This document shows positions 27,084-35,408 of a stretch of DNA of 61,428 bases, piece by piece. The position numbers and the translations under genes were made by a program. The DNA lies in contig DVOQ01000066.1 in assembly GCA_018713485.1 (NCBI GenBank), positions 1 to 61,428 of the forward strand, in the 5' to 3' direction. Origin of the DNA: Candidatus Avisuccinivibrio pullicola (GTDB taxonomy: Bacteria; Pseudomonadota; Gammaproteobacteria; Enterobacterales; Succinivibrionaceae). A model generated the notes under the pieces. That model was given only the letters and a program-made list of their open reading frames with translations, was not told the origin of the DNA and searched no databases. The stretch's first letter is position 1; every line of letters starts with the position of its first letter.

Positions 27084-28097
27084 ATGCGCAAGCTTCATAC
27101 CTCTCTTTTAGTCTCTGCTCTTGCCGTCGCCGCCGTTTCGGCTCCGGCTCTCTTAGGCTCGCAGGCCGTAGCTGCCAATTACGCCGCTTCCATCTATTCA
27201 GATGGCGACGTCTATATGCGCAATTACGTTAACTCCCTTATGTCCTACGCCAAGGAGAACGGTGATCGTCTTGTGGTCAATTACGCCAACGAGGACTTAG
27301 CCCAGGAGATGAATCAGTTAGAGTTAGCCGTGGTCCGCGGCGCCGAGGCTCTTATCGTTAACCCCATCACCACCTCCTCAGGCGCTTACGCCATTGAGCT
27401 GGCCTGCTCCAACGGTGAGCTGCCCGTCATCTTCATTAACCGCAAGCCCTCCGACGAGCTCTTAAAGTCCTACGTCAACGCTTACTATGTAGGTTCTGAT
27501 CCTTCCGAGTCCGGCCGCTATCAGGTGGATATTATCAATCAGTACCTGCAGGCCCACCCTGAGGCCGATCGCAACGCGGACGGCGAGATCGGCTATCTCT
27601 TACTGCAGGGCGAGAAGGGCGTGCCCGATACCGTCATGCGTACGCTTTCCCTTGAGAGCGGCATGGAAGCCTCTCCCATTACCTTTAAGCAGTTAGCCAA
27701 GGTTTCCGCGGACTGGAAGTTTACCGAGGCCTCCCGCGTCACCTCTGATTTCGCTTTAAGAAACAACGGTCTGGACAATCTGGAGCTTATCGTCGCTAAC
27801 AACGACGACATGGCCTTAGGAGCACTTGATTACCTGCAGAGCCAGGGCTACAACACCGGCAATCCCGATAAATTCATTCCCATCGTCGGTATTGACGGTC
27901 TTGACCGTGCCGTTAAGGCTGTTGAGGAGGGCACCTTAATCGGTACCGTCAAGAACGACTTTGACACCCAGGCCCGCATCGCCTTTAAGATTGCCGCTTT
28001 AGCCGCTGAGGGTAAGAGCGTGGATAAGACTACCTTAGGCGCCTTCCTCTACAACGGCAACGAGGTCAGCGTGCCTTACCTCAAGATCACGAAGTAA
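27084..28097 (+). CDS. Orphan periplasmic sugar-binding protein (MglB-like)
   Basis: A 337-residue secreted protein. The signal peptide is about residues 1-30, ending near SQAVAANYA. A type I periplasmic binding fold follows, with IVNPITTSSGAYAIELA, PVIFINRKPS, VANNDDMALGALDYLQ and IVGIDGLDRAVKAVEEG, the pattern of galactose/glucose-binding MglB. The ATG at 27084 has AAGGA upstream. No ATPase or permease is adjacent, and its own terminator follows. It may feed a transporter encoded elsewhere or act as a chemotaxis receptor ligand. Confidence 0.88.
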   Translation: MRKLHTSLLVSALAVAAVSAPALLGSQAVAANYAASIYSDGDVYMRNYVNSLMSYAKENGDRLVVNYANEDLAQEMNQLELAVVRGAEALIVNPITTSSGAYAIELACSNGELPVIFINRKPSDELLKSYVNAYYVGSDPSESGRYQVDIINQYLQAHPEADRNADGEIGYLLLQGEKGVPDTVMRTLSLESGMEASPITFKQLAKVSADWKFTEASRVTSDFALRNNGLDNLELIVANNDDMALGALDYLQSQGYNTGNPDKFIPIVGIDGLDRAVKAVEEGTLIGTVKNDFDTQARIAFKIAALAAEGKSVDKTTLGAFLYNGNEVSVPYLKITK

Positions 28098-28126
28098 GCA
28101 GAGTGCTTAAGGCACTGTAAAGCATA

Positions 28127-28159
28127 GCAAAGAGCAGGGAAACCTGCTCTTTGCGTTTT
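28127..28159 (+). terminator. Terminator of the MglB-like gene
   Basis: A perfect 12-bp stem (GCAAAGAGCAGG / CCTGCTCTTTGC) with a GAAA tetraloop, followed by GTTTTC, 30 bases after the stop codon. Confidence 0.9.
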
Positions 28160-28378
28160 CAGAGCCAGCTTACTCTTCTCCGTCAACTCCCGGGCTGCCT
28201 CCTCTCTTCCCGCTTATTCCTGAGCGGATCGGTGTATTTCTTTTTAACGCAGCGTAATAAATCACCGGCTGCAGGTGATCTGCAATTTTTCTATACGCTT
28301 TGTGATATAAATCATATTATTTAAGATAATTTTATGATAGAAGATGAAAAAACCTTTGTAAATCAAAAGGAGGCACTT

Positions 28379-28870
28379 ATGATTGAGATCCGACGGGCTA
28401 CCCCTAGCGACATAGATGCCATCAGTGCGCTGGCTTCTTCCCTGGAGACCGATCTCAAGGGAATGCTGAGCACTGAACAGATTGACTATCTGCATGATCT
28501 GTCTTATGTGCAGGGTAACATTAAGAATCAGTTTGACGAGGGACAGCTGTTCTTCGTCGCTGCCGCAAACGGTAAGGATGTGGGCTTTGCCACGCTCTTT
28601 GCCGAAGGCCCTGATCTCTTCCATCTCTGCAAGATCTTTGTGCACAGGGATATGCAGCGTCAGGGGGTCGGTTCAGCGCTCATCACCTACATTCAGCGCT
28701 GGATTAAAGAGCAGCACCCCGAGCCCTGTACCATGGAGCTGGCCGTCAACCGCTTCAACACTGCTCTCCCCTTTTATGAGAAAATGGGGATGCGCAAGGT
28801 GCGCGAGCAGTTAAGCGATATGGGAAACGGCTTTATTCTCTCCCAGGATGTCATGGCGCTTAACCTCTGA
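28379..28870 (+). CDS. GNAT-family N-acetyltransferase
   Basis: A 163-residue acetyltransferase. The acetyl-CoA-binding motif A, FVHRDMQRQGVGSALITYI, lies at about residues 95-115, and the NRFNTALPFYEKMGMRKV stretch is typical of the C-terminal part. The ATG at 28379 has a perfect AAGGAGG. The substrate is unknown. A ribbon-helix-helix antitoxin-like gene follows 16 bases later; GNAT enzymes can be toxins, but this one lacks the short TacT-like layout and precedes the antitoxin-like gene. Confidence 0.85.
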   Translation: MIEIRRATPSDIDAISALASSLETDLKGMLSTEQIDYLHDLSYVQGNIKNQFDEGQLFFVAAANGKDVGFATLFAEGPDLFHLCKIFVHRDMQRQGVGSALITYIQRWIKEQHPEPCTMELAVNRFNTALPFYEKMGMRKVREQLSDMGNGFILSQDVMALNL

Positions 28871-28886
28871 TAGATAAGGATAGTTT

Positions 28887-29399
28887 ATGGCTGAAAAAAA
28901 GGTAACGGTAAGCGTCAGCATCCCCGCGTCCTTACATGAGGAGTTAACGGATCTGTGCGAGGAATTAGGTCTCCCCCTGGAGACCGCTGTCACAGTGTTT
29001 TTAAAGCAGATGGCCCGTGATGAGGGGCTCCCCTTTAAAATCAGCTCCATTCCCTCATGGGAAAGGGAGGTGGGGATCTATAGTCATCATCCGACGCCTC
29101 AGGAACTCGTTGAGGATTACCGTGATGCTTTTGAAAACGAGTTTGGTGAGGAGGGCAGGGATTTTCTCGACTACATCGAAGGCCTCTCCGATGAGGAGTT
29201 TGAGGAGTTCATGGACGGCTTCGATGACAATCCCGCGGTAGAATCTCTGAAACATGCGCATCAGCCACACGCTAAGCACCGTCAGCCAGTGGAGGGAAAG
29301 TATTCCGCTGATGACTTCGAGATTGTGGAAAAGGAGAAAAAACCAGCTCCCGCGCAGCGTGCCCCCGGGGGAAAAGCAGCTCCAAAGAAACGCAGGTAA
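28887..29399 (+). CDS. RelB/DinJ-type ribbon-helix-helix protein with long acidic tail
   Basis: A 170-residue protein. Residues 1-60 resemble DinJ/RelB antitoxins (VTVSVSIPASLHEELTDLCEELGLPLETA, then MARDEGLPFKIS). The middle is strongly acidic (EEFEEFMDGFDD), and the end is basic with KKRR. Typical DinJ is about 86 residues, so the second half is additional. No RelE/YoeB toxin gene follows; a tRNA gene does. It could be an orphan antitoxin or a regulator of the GNAT gene before it. Confidence 0.7.
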   Translation: MAEKKVTVSVSIPASLHEELTDLCEELGLPLETAVTVFLKQMARDEGLPFKISSIPSWEREVGIYSHHPTPQELVEDYRDAFENEFGEEGRDFLDYIEGLSDEEFEEFMDGFDDNPAVESLKHAHQPHAKHRQPVEGKYSADDFEIVEKEKKPAPAQRAPGGKAAPKKRR

Positions 29400-29420
29400 G
29401 TGACGCGGCGCACAAAAAGC

Positions 29421-29448
29421 TTGTCAAAAAATCACTCTTTAGTATAAT
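29421..29448 (+). promoter_or_regulatory. Promoter of tRNA-Ser
   Basis: TTGTCA and a consensus TATAAT are separated by 16 bases, followed after about 19 bases by the tRNA 5' end. Confidence 0.85.
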
Positions 29449-29467
29449 GTGCGCCACAGATCGTTGC

Positions 29468-29557
<90 letters not shown>

Positions 29558-29906
29558 TAATTTTTATACGATCTCCTGCCTTTTTCACTTTTAAATCAGA
29601 TGGTTGTTATTTTCTCCAACTGGGGAAGATCGTGTCTGTATCTTGCCAACGTGCTTTAGAACCCGGCTTCCAGGGGAGCAATCGCAACAAGTGCACGCCG
29701 CATTACGGAAAAAGCACTTTGTTAAACTGAGTGCCCATCATGGTAATTAACATCTTGATTTAACGCAGTAAAATTATCTAGATCTAACTTTATTCTGTTG
29801 CTGAAATAAGAGATGGTGTGCAAAACCGCAAAAATGTGCGCAAGCTAACATTTTTAAACGAAGCTGGCCTCAAATCTGTACGTGAGCGCTGATTTTTAAA
29901 AGATGG
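29558..29906. other. Gene-free stretch after tRNA-Ser
   Basis: About 350 bases of lower GC than the surroundings with no convincing coding sequence. Short open frames here have no family resemblance or ribosome-binding site. No duplicate of the tRNA 3' end was seen, so integration at the tRNA is not demonstrated. Confidence 0.5.
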
Positions 29907-29918
29907 CAAAACGTTTTG
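29907..29918. promoter_or_regulatory. Upstream LacI-type operator
   Basis: CAAAACGTTTTG is a perfect 12-base palindrome with the CG-centred core of LacI-family operators. Its centre is 42 bases, four helical turns, from the second site at 29949-29960, which suits cooperative binding. Confidence 0.6.
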
Positions 29919-29948
29919 AAGAAAGGTTTGTATACAATTGTTATATCC

Positions 29949-29960
29949 GCAAACGTTTGC
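29949..29960. promoter_or_regulatory. LacI-type operator upstream of the regulator gene
   Basis: GCAAACGTTTGC is a perfect palindrome next to TATATC, a possible -10 of the regulator gene, so bound protein would block its own promoter. Nearly the same 12 bases recur at 10123-10134 before the sugar operon. Confidence 0.7.
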
Positions 29961-30088
29961 AGATAAAACAGCCGGTAGGACCTGTAAGACGGATAAAAAA
30001 GCGCTTTGTAATGCCGTGATCCGTTTACGTACCGGTCAGATAAGGGTTAGACCGTTCCGCATTCAATAAAAATAAGGCGGCGAGCGTT

Positions 30089-31120
30089 ATGACAGTAACA
30101 TTAAAAGATTTAGCCAAGGCCTGTGGCGTGTCGGTAGGCACGGTTTCAAGGGCTTTAAATGACAAGAGCGAAGTATCGGCCGAGACCTCGGGCAAGATTA
30201 AGCAGTTAGCCCAGAGCCTGGGCTACGTGCCCAACCGTGCCGGACGCGCTCTGTCTGCGCAGAAGAATCTTTCCTGTATCGGTATTTTGCTGCCTAGCGT
30301 CAACTCGCCGTTCTTTGATGATATTAAAAAAGGGATCGAGGAGGCGCATCACGAGTTTAAGGATTTAGGCCTTGACGTGGCGCTGGTGGAAGAAGAGGGC
30401 TGGGATGTCGAACAGCACCTCGCTGCCATTGACCGGCTGTTAAAGCGCGGCTGCAAGGCCTTTGCGCTGTGCACCGTGGTGGATGACAGACTGCGTAACC
30501 GCATCAATGAGCTAAGTGACGAAGGCTATCCCGTGCTGCTGCTCAATAACAGTATCCCCGGCGCAAGACACGTCTGCTTTGTCGGCCCCGATTACCGCAA
30601 ATCAGGACAAATCGCTGCCGGTATGCTCGATAAGTGTTCCCAGGGACGTAAATTAAAGCTGCTTATCGTGATGGGCCTTAAAGTACACAACGGACACAAG
30701 CTGCGCGTTGAGGGCTTTTTAGAGGAATTAAAGGCGAGGCACTGTGATTTTGAAGTGGTCTCTACGGTCGAAGGCCATGACAATGACATTATCACGCAGC
30801 AGGCCACGATGCAGGCTTTTGCCGAACACCCCGAGATCAACACCGTCTATATGGCGACGGGGTCGGGGGTGAGCGGCCTCGGTGCAGCCATTATCGCCAA
30901 CCGTGACCGGCAGCGTTTTGTAATCGCCTGTGACGAGATCTACACCACCCGCGAGTTAGTGCGCGGCGATATCATTGATTTCGTGGTCTGTCAGGAACCC
31001 CGCGTCCAGGGCTATCAGACCATTAAAAAGCTCCACGAGTGCCTCGTTAAACCCCGCGGCTCGCATATCAGCGACTATATCGTGGACAGCCTCATCAAGA
31101 TCCGCCCTCACTTTGAGTAA
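30089..31120 (+). CDS. LacI-family transcriptional regulator
   Basis: A 343-residue repressor. The N-terminal helix-turn-helix and hinge are typical (TLKDLAKACGVSVGTVSRALNDKSEVS, then GYVPNRAGRALSAQK), and the remaining residues form a periplasmic-binding-protein-like effector domain (IGILLPSVNSPFFDDIKKGIEE). Such regulators with an RbsB-like domain usually sense sugars. Two palindromic operators lie in its own upstream region and a third 20 kb away at the sugar operon, suggesting autoregulation and control of pentose uptake. The ATG is preceded by AAGGCGGCG, a modest ribosome-binding site. Confidence 0.93.
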   Translation: MTVTLKDLAKACGVSVGTVSRALNDKSEVSAETSGKIKQLAQSLGYVPNRAGRALSAQKNLSCIGILLPSVNSPFFDDIKKGIEEAHHEFKDLGLDVALVEEEGWDVEQHLAAIDRLLKRGCKAFALCTVVDDRLRNRINELSDEGYPVLLLNNSIPGARHVCFVGPDYRKSGQIAAGMLDKCSQGRKLKLLIVMGLKVHNGHKLRVEGFLEELKARHCDFEVVSTVEGHDNDIITQQATMQAFAEHPEINTVYMATGSGVSGLGAAIIANRDRQRFVIACDEIYTTRELVRGDIIDFVVCQEPRVQGYQTIKKLHECLVKPRGSHISDYIVDSLIKIRPHFE

Positions 31121-31124
31121 GTTT

Positions 31125-31425
31125 ATATGGCGGGCTCATAGGCATGATCGGGATCACATTTTTCACAGGCCGGTAAAAACACCGGTTTCAGCTTAGTATG
31201 CAACACCTGCCGTGCTGTATCTGATCTTTAAAGATCCGTTTTAGCCATGTGATTCTAACATTCGGTTTTCTTCGCGGCTCCTTTCAGAACCCGCCACTAT
31301 GAGTCTGTTCTTAAAATGCGACGGGAGGATCAGAATTCTGTATTTTTAAAGGCACGCGCACACGGTTGCATTTACCGATCGATCCGTGAAGGGTGAATAT
31401 ACCGACGCGTTACATATACAGCTTA
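31125..31425 (+). mobile_element. Truncated IS left end, copy 1
   Basis: This 300-base segment begins with ATGGCGGGCTCATAGG and is nearly identical to 59938-60230. It includes an internal CCGGT/ACCGG hairpin and the first codons of an IS1634/IS4-type transposase (ATG near 31318, MRREDQNSVFLKARAHG), interrupted by TGA. It stops abruptly after the GTTACATA stretch, where a frameshifted toxin gene begins on the other strand. Only the left end of the element remains. Confidence 0.75.
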
Positions 31426-31456
31426 TTTTAAGAGCCGGATTCTGACCGTAAGGATG

Positions 31457-31719
31457 CTATTCGTAATGTGTCCTGCAACTCAAAATGGCAACATCGGTTG
31501 CGATAAAGAAAAGATATAAACAAGCCTGTGTTCGCGGTCAATTCTCCGGCTCCATGCTCCTGAAAGTTCATGTTTTAACGCTTCAGGATTTCCGCTGCCT
31601 TCAGTTGGATGCCGCAGAGTTTCCTTAATCAGTGAATTGATTTTACGCAGTGTCGTCCTGTCTGTCTGCTGCCAGTAAAGATAGTCCTCCCATGCTGATG
31701 AATGCCATGACAGTATCAA
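31457..31719 (-). pseudogene. YoeB-type toxin gene, frameshifted
   Basis: The first 70 residues match Yoe[20 protein letters not shown], then [24 protein letters not shown]. The open frame then runs out of homology and stops at 31480. One base back the frame gives [13 protein letters not shown] and stops at 31457-31459, which matches the YoeB C-terminus containing the catalytic His-Tyr. A single-base frameshift near 31500 has therefore removed the end of the RNase active site. It overlaps the antitoxin gene by 4 bases. Confidence 0.75.
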
Positions 31720-31982
31720 TTTTCTTCTCCGAGCAGCGCATGTTCTTCAATTCCCCTGCCTGCACGGGCATCATTAAGCACTTTTTTTAGATGTGCAACA
31801 TTTGCACTGTTATAAAAAGGATCAAGAGTTGGTCTGAAAGGCAGAGAGCGATCTGTTACCACCTGTCTGAGAAAAATCCTGACGGCGGTGGAGACATCCA
31901 TTCCCATACCCGCAAGAACAGTCTGGGCTTCATTGCGCAACTCGGTATCAAGTCTTATTTGTAAATTGCATGTGTCAGACAT
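31716..31982 (-). CDS. DinJ/RelB-family antitoxin
   Basis: An 88-residue ribbon-helix-helix protein: [37 protein letters not shown], then SLPFRP, the standard DinJ pattern, with a C-terminal toxin-binding tail. It is intact and coupled to the frameshifted yoeB-like gene (ATGA). A strong GGAGG lies before the ATG, and TATAAT on the minus strand about 30 bases upstream serves as promoter, beside an AT-rich partial palindrome. The pair sits between two IS ends. Confidence 0.88.
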   Translation of the reverse strand: MSDTCNLQIRLDTELRNEAQTVLAGMGMDVSTAVRIFLRQVVTDRSLPFRPTLDPFYNSANVAHLKKVLNDARAGRGIEEHALLGEEN

Positions 31983-32053
31983 ATCACTCCTCCTGTAATG
32001 TAATGATTATACAATAAATAAGCAATGAAATGACATTGAAAATAGCAGTTACG
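31983..32053 (-). promoter_or_regulatory. Promoter of the antitoxin-toxin pair
   Basis: On the minus strand a consensus TATAAT is followed by CATTACATTA and then AGGAGG before the ATG. The TAATG/CATTA repeats around the -10 could be the autoregulatory operator. The -35 box is weak. Confidence 0.5.
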
Positions 32054-34126
32054 CTATGGAGGGTATCGCGGGTTCATAGGCATGATCGGGAGCACATTTC
32101 TCACAGGCCGGTAAAACACCGGTTTAAACCTGATGCAGCACCTGCCGTGCTGTATCTGTTCTTTAAAAATCCGTTTTAACTATGTGATTATCACGGCTGC
32201 TTTGCTTCACGGCAGCGTTCATGGTCTGCAGCTGTGGCCTGTTCCTGAAATGTGTCGTACCGATCAAAGTCCTGATATATTCTGTGACGGAGGGATCAAA
32301 ATTATGCATTCCCGATCGACATAAAGCCCAAAAAATGATCCCATACTGATTAATTTTGGTTTCTGTTACAGAGGTCGGTATTGGACGGTTTTCCTGTATC
32401 GGAGGGGCTGCAGAAGCTTGCATCACAGTGCAGGTTCAGCCGTGCCATGCCCTCTGTATACGGGGACGTCTTTGAAAGATACCGTCAGCTTTACGGACTG
32501 CCTCCGGTCATTGAACAGTCGGTCATTGAACAGAAGGATAAAATCTGGGCTGGAGATGCCGCTGATGAAATCAGCGAGCTGGATTTCTCCATGCTCAGAA
32601 GCCGCGGCATGCCTGAGAATCTCGACGGCTCCGTGGCGGGACTCATTCTTGAGTGTCAGAGCGAAATCAGGCAGACCCTTAAGGACTGGCGCAGACCCGA
32701 CTGAGTCATCTACCCGCTGGACGTGCTGGTCATGGTCATTCTCGTGGCCCGTCTCTGCGGAAGCGTTACCCATGATGAAGTAGTCAGCTTCTACCGCAGG
32801 CGCTACCTTGAGCTGTACGCGCTTATCGACGGGGATGCCGGGGCCTGAGCACAGGCTCTCTCCGGTGACGGTTAAGCGGGTACTGACCATGCTCAGTGCC
32901 GGTGAAGTCAATGATCTGCTTACAAACAGGTTCGCGACGGTGCGCTCCGCTCTTCTGGAAATGATGACTGAGAGCGGTGAGCAGAGAGAGCGTCCTGAGG
33001 AAGCCATGCGGCACACCGTCGGGTTTGACGGCCGGGAATGCACGGACTCTTTCGTGCGCGGGGAGAAATCGCGCCGCAGGAAATGCGCCTCATCCGTTAC
33101 CGTGTCTGACTGCACTCTGAAAAAGGCTATCGGCAGCAGGGCGGTTAAGAAGAACAGAGAAGCGGGAGCCTTTATCCGCATGATGGCGGGTCTTGATATC
33201 CGCGGAACCGTAGTGATGGCGGATGCCCTCAATTCCGAGGCTGATGTTTCAGCGGAGATTATAAGGCACAGGGCCGACTACTGCCTCAATATTAAGCGGA
33301 ATGCCGGCAATAAGGAGCTGCTCAGTCATCTGGAGGGACTCTTTAACAGGGACTTTGCCCTCGGGGAGAAGTCAGAGGACATTGAGCTCTCCCGCTGTGA
33401 AAAAGGCCACGGCCGGGTGGACCAGTGGAAAATCGAAGTGCTTCCAGCCTCTAAGCTCGATTCGCGGATTAAAAACCCTCATAAGGGAACCGCCACTCTG
33501 GTCCGCTACACCAAAACCAGCGTGAATATCAGGAACGGCAAAGAGACAAAGGTAACGGAAAACACCCGTTACTATGTGAGCTCACTCAGTTTCAGCCGCG
33601 GGAATGCCACACAGATACTATACAGCATTATGGACTACTAGGGCGTCGAGCAGATGCACAGCCGGCCTGATGACGAAAGGGTCTTCAATCAGGACTCCAT
33701 ACAGAGCTGTGACTTCGACTATCTCAGCAATGTATTCGGCATCAACAGAATTGCCTACAACATCCTTTCTTACATACGGCAGGATATGATCAGCAAATCA
33801 CAGAGCAAAAGACATCCTTCATTCTCAGCCGTGCAGGATACACTGAACAGCAAAAGGCTCAGCCACGTGTTCAGGTACATCGTAATGTACTATCTCGGAA
33901 GCGAAGACGATTAGAGGCAGGCAGGACCGCCACGGTCAGGGAGGCCTTTGTCTTCATTTGAGATCTCCCGTCATCAGGCTGCCGCGGCAGGCATTTTCCG
34001 GTACATAAATCACATCGTTAACACGGATTTTTAAAGAACAGACCCCAGCGTGACAGCATGGTCTGAGTGTTAATTTTAACCATGGAGGGAAGTTTGAGTT
34101 TCGTCACTCAGATGAACCCGCCATAG
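32054..34126 (+). mobile_element. Decayed composite IS: IS1634-like ends around ISAs1-like transposase
   Basis: The left part (32054-32320) is a diverged third version of the IS left end, with the same CGGGTTCATAGGCATGATCGGG start, a CCGGT/ACCGG hairpin and a degenerate MCRTDQSP start of the transposase. The right end at 34112-34126 reads ATGAACCCGCCATAG, the inverted repeat of the left-end tip. About 100 bases further in, it repeats the left end's TCTGTTCTTTAAAAATCCG in inverted orientation. Between them lies a broken ISAs1-type transposase gene. The element is inactive. Confidence 0.65.
32381..33914 (+). pseudogene. ISAs1-family transposase, broken by stops and a frameshift
   Basis: Four pieces reconstruct an ISAs1-type transposase: an N-terminal part ending DWRRPD; an in-frame TGA at 32702-32704; then VIYPLDVLVMVILVARLCGS, the usual start of the conserved domain. 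After a frameshift near 32840 come VGFDGRE, MAGLDIRGTVVMADALNSEAD (catalytic Asp region) and HRADYCLNIKRNAGNK. An in-frame TAG at 33639-33641 then interrupts before GVEQMHSRPDDERVFNQD. No functional protein can be made. Confidence 0.8.
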
Positions 34127-34131
34127 TAAGC

Positions 34132-35403
34132 TTATTTAAGAGAGAGGATTTCCTCAATTAAGTTAAGCTCGGCGGGATCGTTTTCATTGACGCGCCCGGC
34201 GACGAGTTGCGCTTCCCTGACATAGCGTGGCAGCTGCACATTAATCCGCTGCTCTACGAGGCGGGCGTAGAGTTCCAGTTCTGAGGAAATGAGCGTCCCG
34301 CGGAAATTATCTGCCCGGAACAGAAAAGCAAGCTGCCGGAGCGTTTTGGAGATCTGCAGGGGCGGACGCGACAGCGCACGGGGATCGGTCTTAAGCAGGG
34401 TCGCGTAATAGTCACGGTCTGCCTGACTCTGCTCCTTAAAGAACTTAAGGCGCAGCGCGATGCCAGTTGCGGTGGGAGCCTGCCCGTCTCCGTGAAGCTC
34501 CTGTGCCCGGGCCTCCCGGAGGCGCTTCGTGGCCTGCTCCTTAAAGTCGTGGCTAAGGTTAAGCCCTGAGAGACGTTCCGGTGTCAGGATCCCCAGGGGA
34601 GCGAGCATCTGTCCCTGATGCAGATCAAGACTTTCCACTCGGGTCTCCATGGAAACCTGGCAGGTAAGTGCCTCACACACATCGCTTTCACCGTAAAGCC
34701 TCAACGGCAACACTACCTTAAGTTCGCCCGTGGTCGTGATTAATACCAGAGGGGTCTCCGTCTGCTGCGCTTTGGCGAGGCTTTGTTTCCTGTCCGCCAC
34801 CGGCTGCGCGGCAAAGGCGCTCATGCGTCCTTCAGTCTCGCTCAGATAGCGTCTGAGGCGCATCAGCATTTCAAGGCGTGTGGGAGCTTTCTGATCCTTT
34901 GCGGGGGCTATAAGGCGCAGGGCCTTGCAGTTAGCTTCAAGGGACGGAAATACCTTCTCAGGCGTCCCGGAGCACAGGGACGCTACCTGCAGCAGATTTT
35001 TAAGATCGATGACGCATCTGACCTTAGACAGCAGCGTCGCGGGCTTAAAGGTGCGCAGGGCAAGCGCATCCAGGGACTCGAGATAATGCGCCGACCACGT
35101 GATAACCACCAGATCGGGATCGTTTAAGAGCCTTGACACTTCTTCATAAAAGGCGTACTCGCTAAGTCCGTCTTTGAGAGCGGAAGGGTGCAGCTTCTGC
35201 TGCATCAGGAAAGCCGGTGAGGGCAGTACGTGCGGGGGCAGGGCGCAGCGCACCGTCTGCGCGGGGCCTAAGAGATTGCCGTAGGTATCAGTACGCTGCA
35301 GCTGCAGTCCCGCTATGCGGGCGTTCAAGCCCTGCCCGCCCACGGGCAGGGGTAAAAGATAGAGCTCCGAAAGACCGGACGGAGAGGCTGAATGTGCAGA
35401 CAC
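34132..35403 (-). CDS. Exonuclease I (SbcB) homologue lacking catalytic residues
   Basis: A 423-residue protein. The second half matches the ExoI C-terminal region: LGILTPERLSGLNL, ADRDYYATLLKTDPRALSRPPL and LAFLFRADNFRGTL. The first half aligns without gaps to the start of E. coli SbcB (recalled sequence) through QLQRTDTYGNLLG, but the DEDD-type ligands are gone. Asp15 and Glu17 fall on Leu, the Asp108 region on YLESL, and the His181/Asp186 region on residues with no acidic equivalent. It starts with GTG five bases after the DUF4250 gene and is probably translated with it. A non-enzymatic DNA-binding or partner-binding role is possible; the start of decay is the alternative, although the frame is fully open. 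Confidence 0.75.
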   Translation of the reverse strand: MSAHSASPSGLSELYLLPLPVGGQGLNARIAGLQLQRTDTYGNLLGPAQTVRCALPPHVLPSPAFLMQQKLHPSALKDGLSEYAFYEEVSRLLNDPDLVVITWSAHYLESLDALALRTFKPATLLSKVRCVIDLKNLLQVASLCSGTPEKVFPSLEANCKALRLIAPAKDQKAPTRLEMLMRLRRYLSETEGRMSAFAAQPVADRKQSLAKAQQTETPLVLITTTGELKVVLPLRLYGESDVCEALTCQVSMETRVESLDLHQGQMLAPLGILTPERLSGLNLSHDFKEQATKRLREARAQELHGDGQAPTATGIALRLKFFKEQSQADRDYYATLLKTDPRALSRPPLQISKTLRQLAFLFRADNFRGTLISSELELYARLVEQRINVQLPRYVREAQLVAGRVNENDPAELNLIEEILSLK

Positions 35404-35408
35404 GGTGT

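Noticed and set aside
28379-29399. GNAT plus DinJ-like protein as an acetyltransferase toxin-antitoxin pair
   Set aside because: TacT-type pairs place a short RHH antitoxin before the GNAT toxin. Here the order is reversed and the RHH protein is of DinJ type, so evidence is insufficient.
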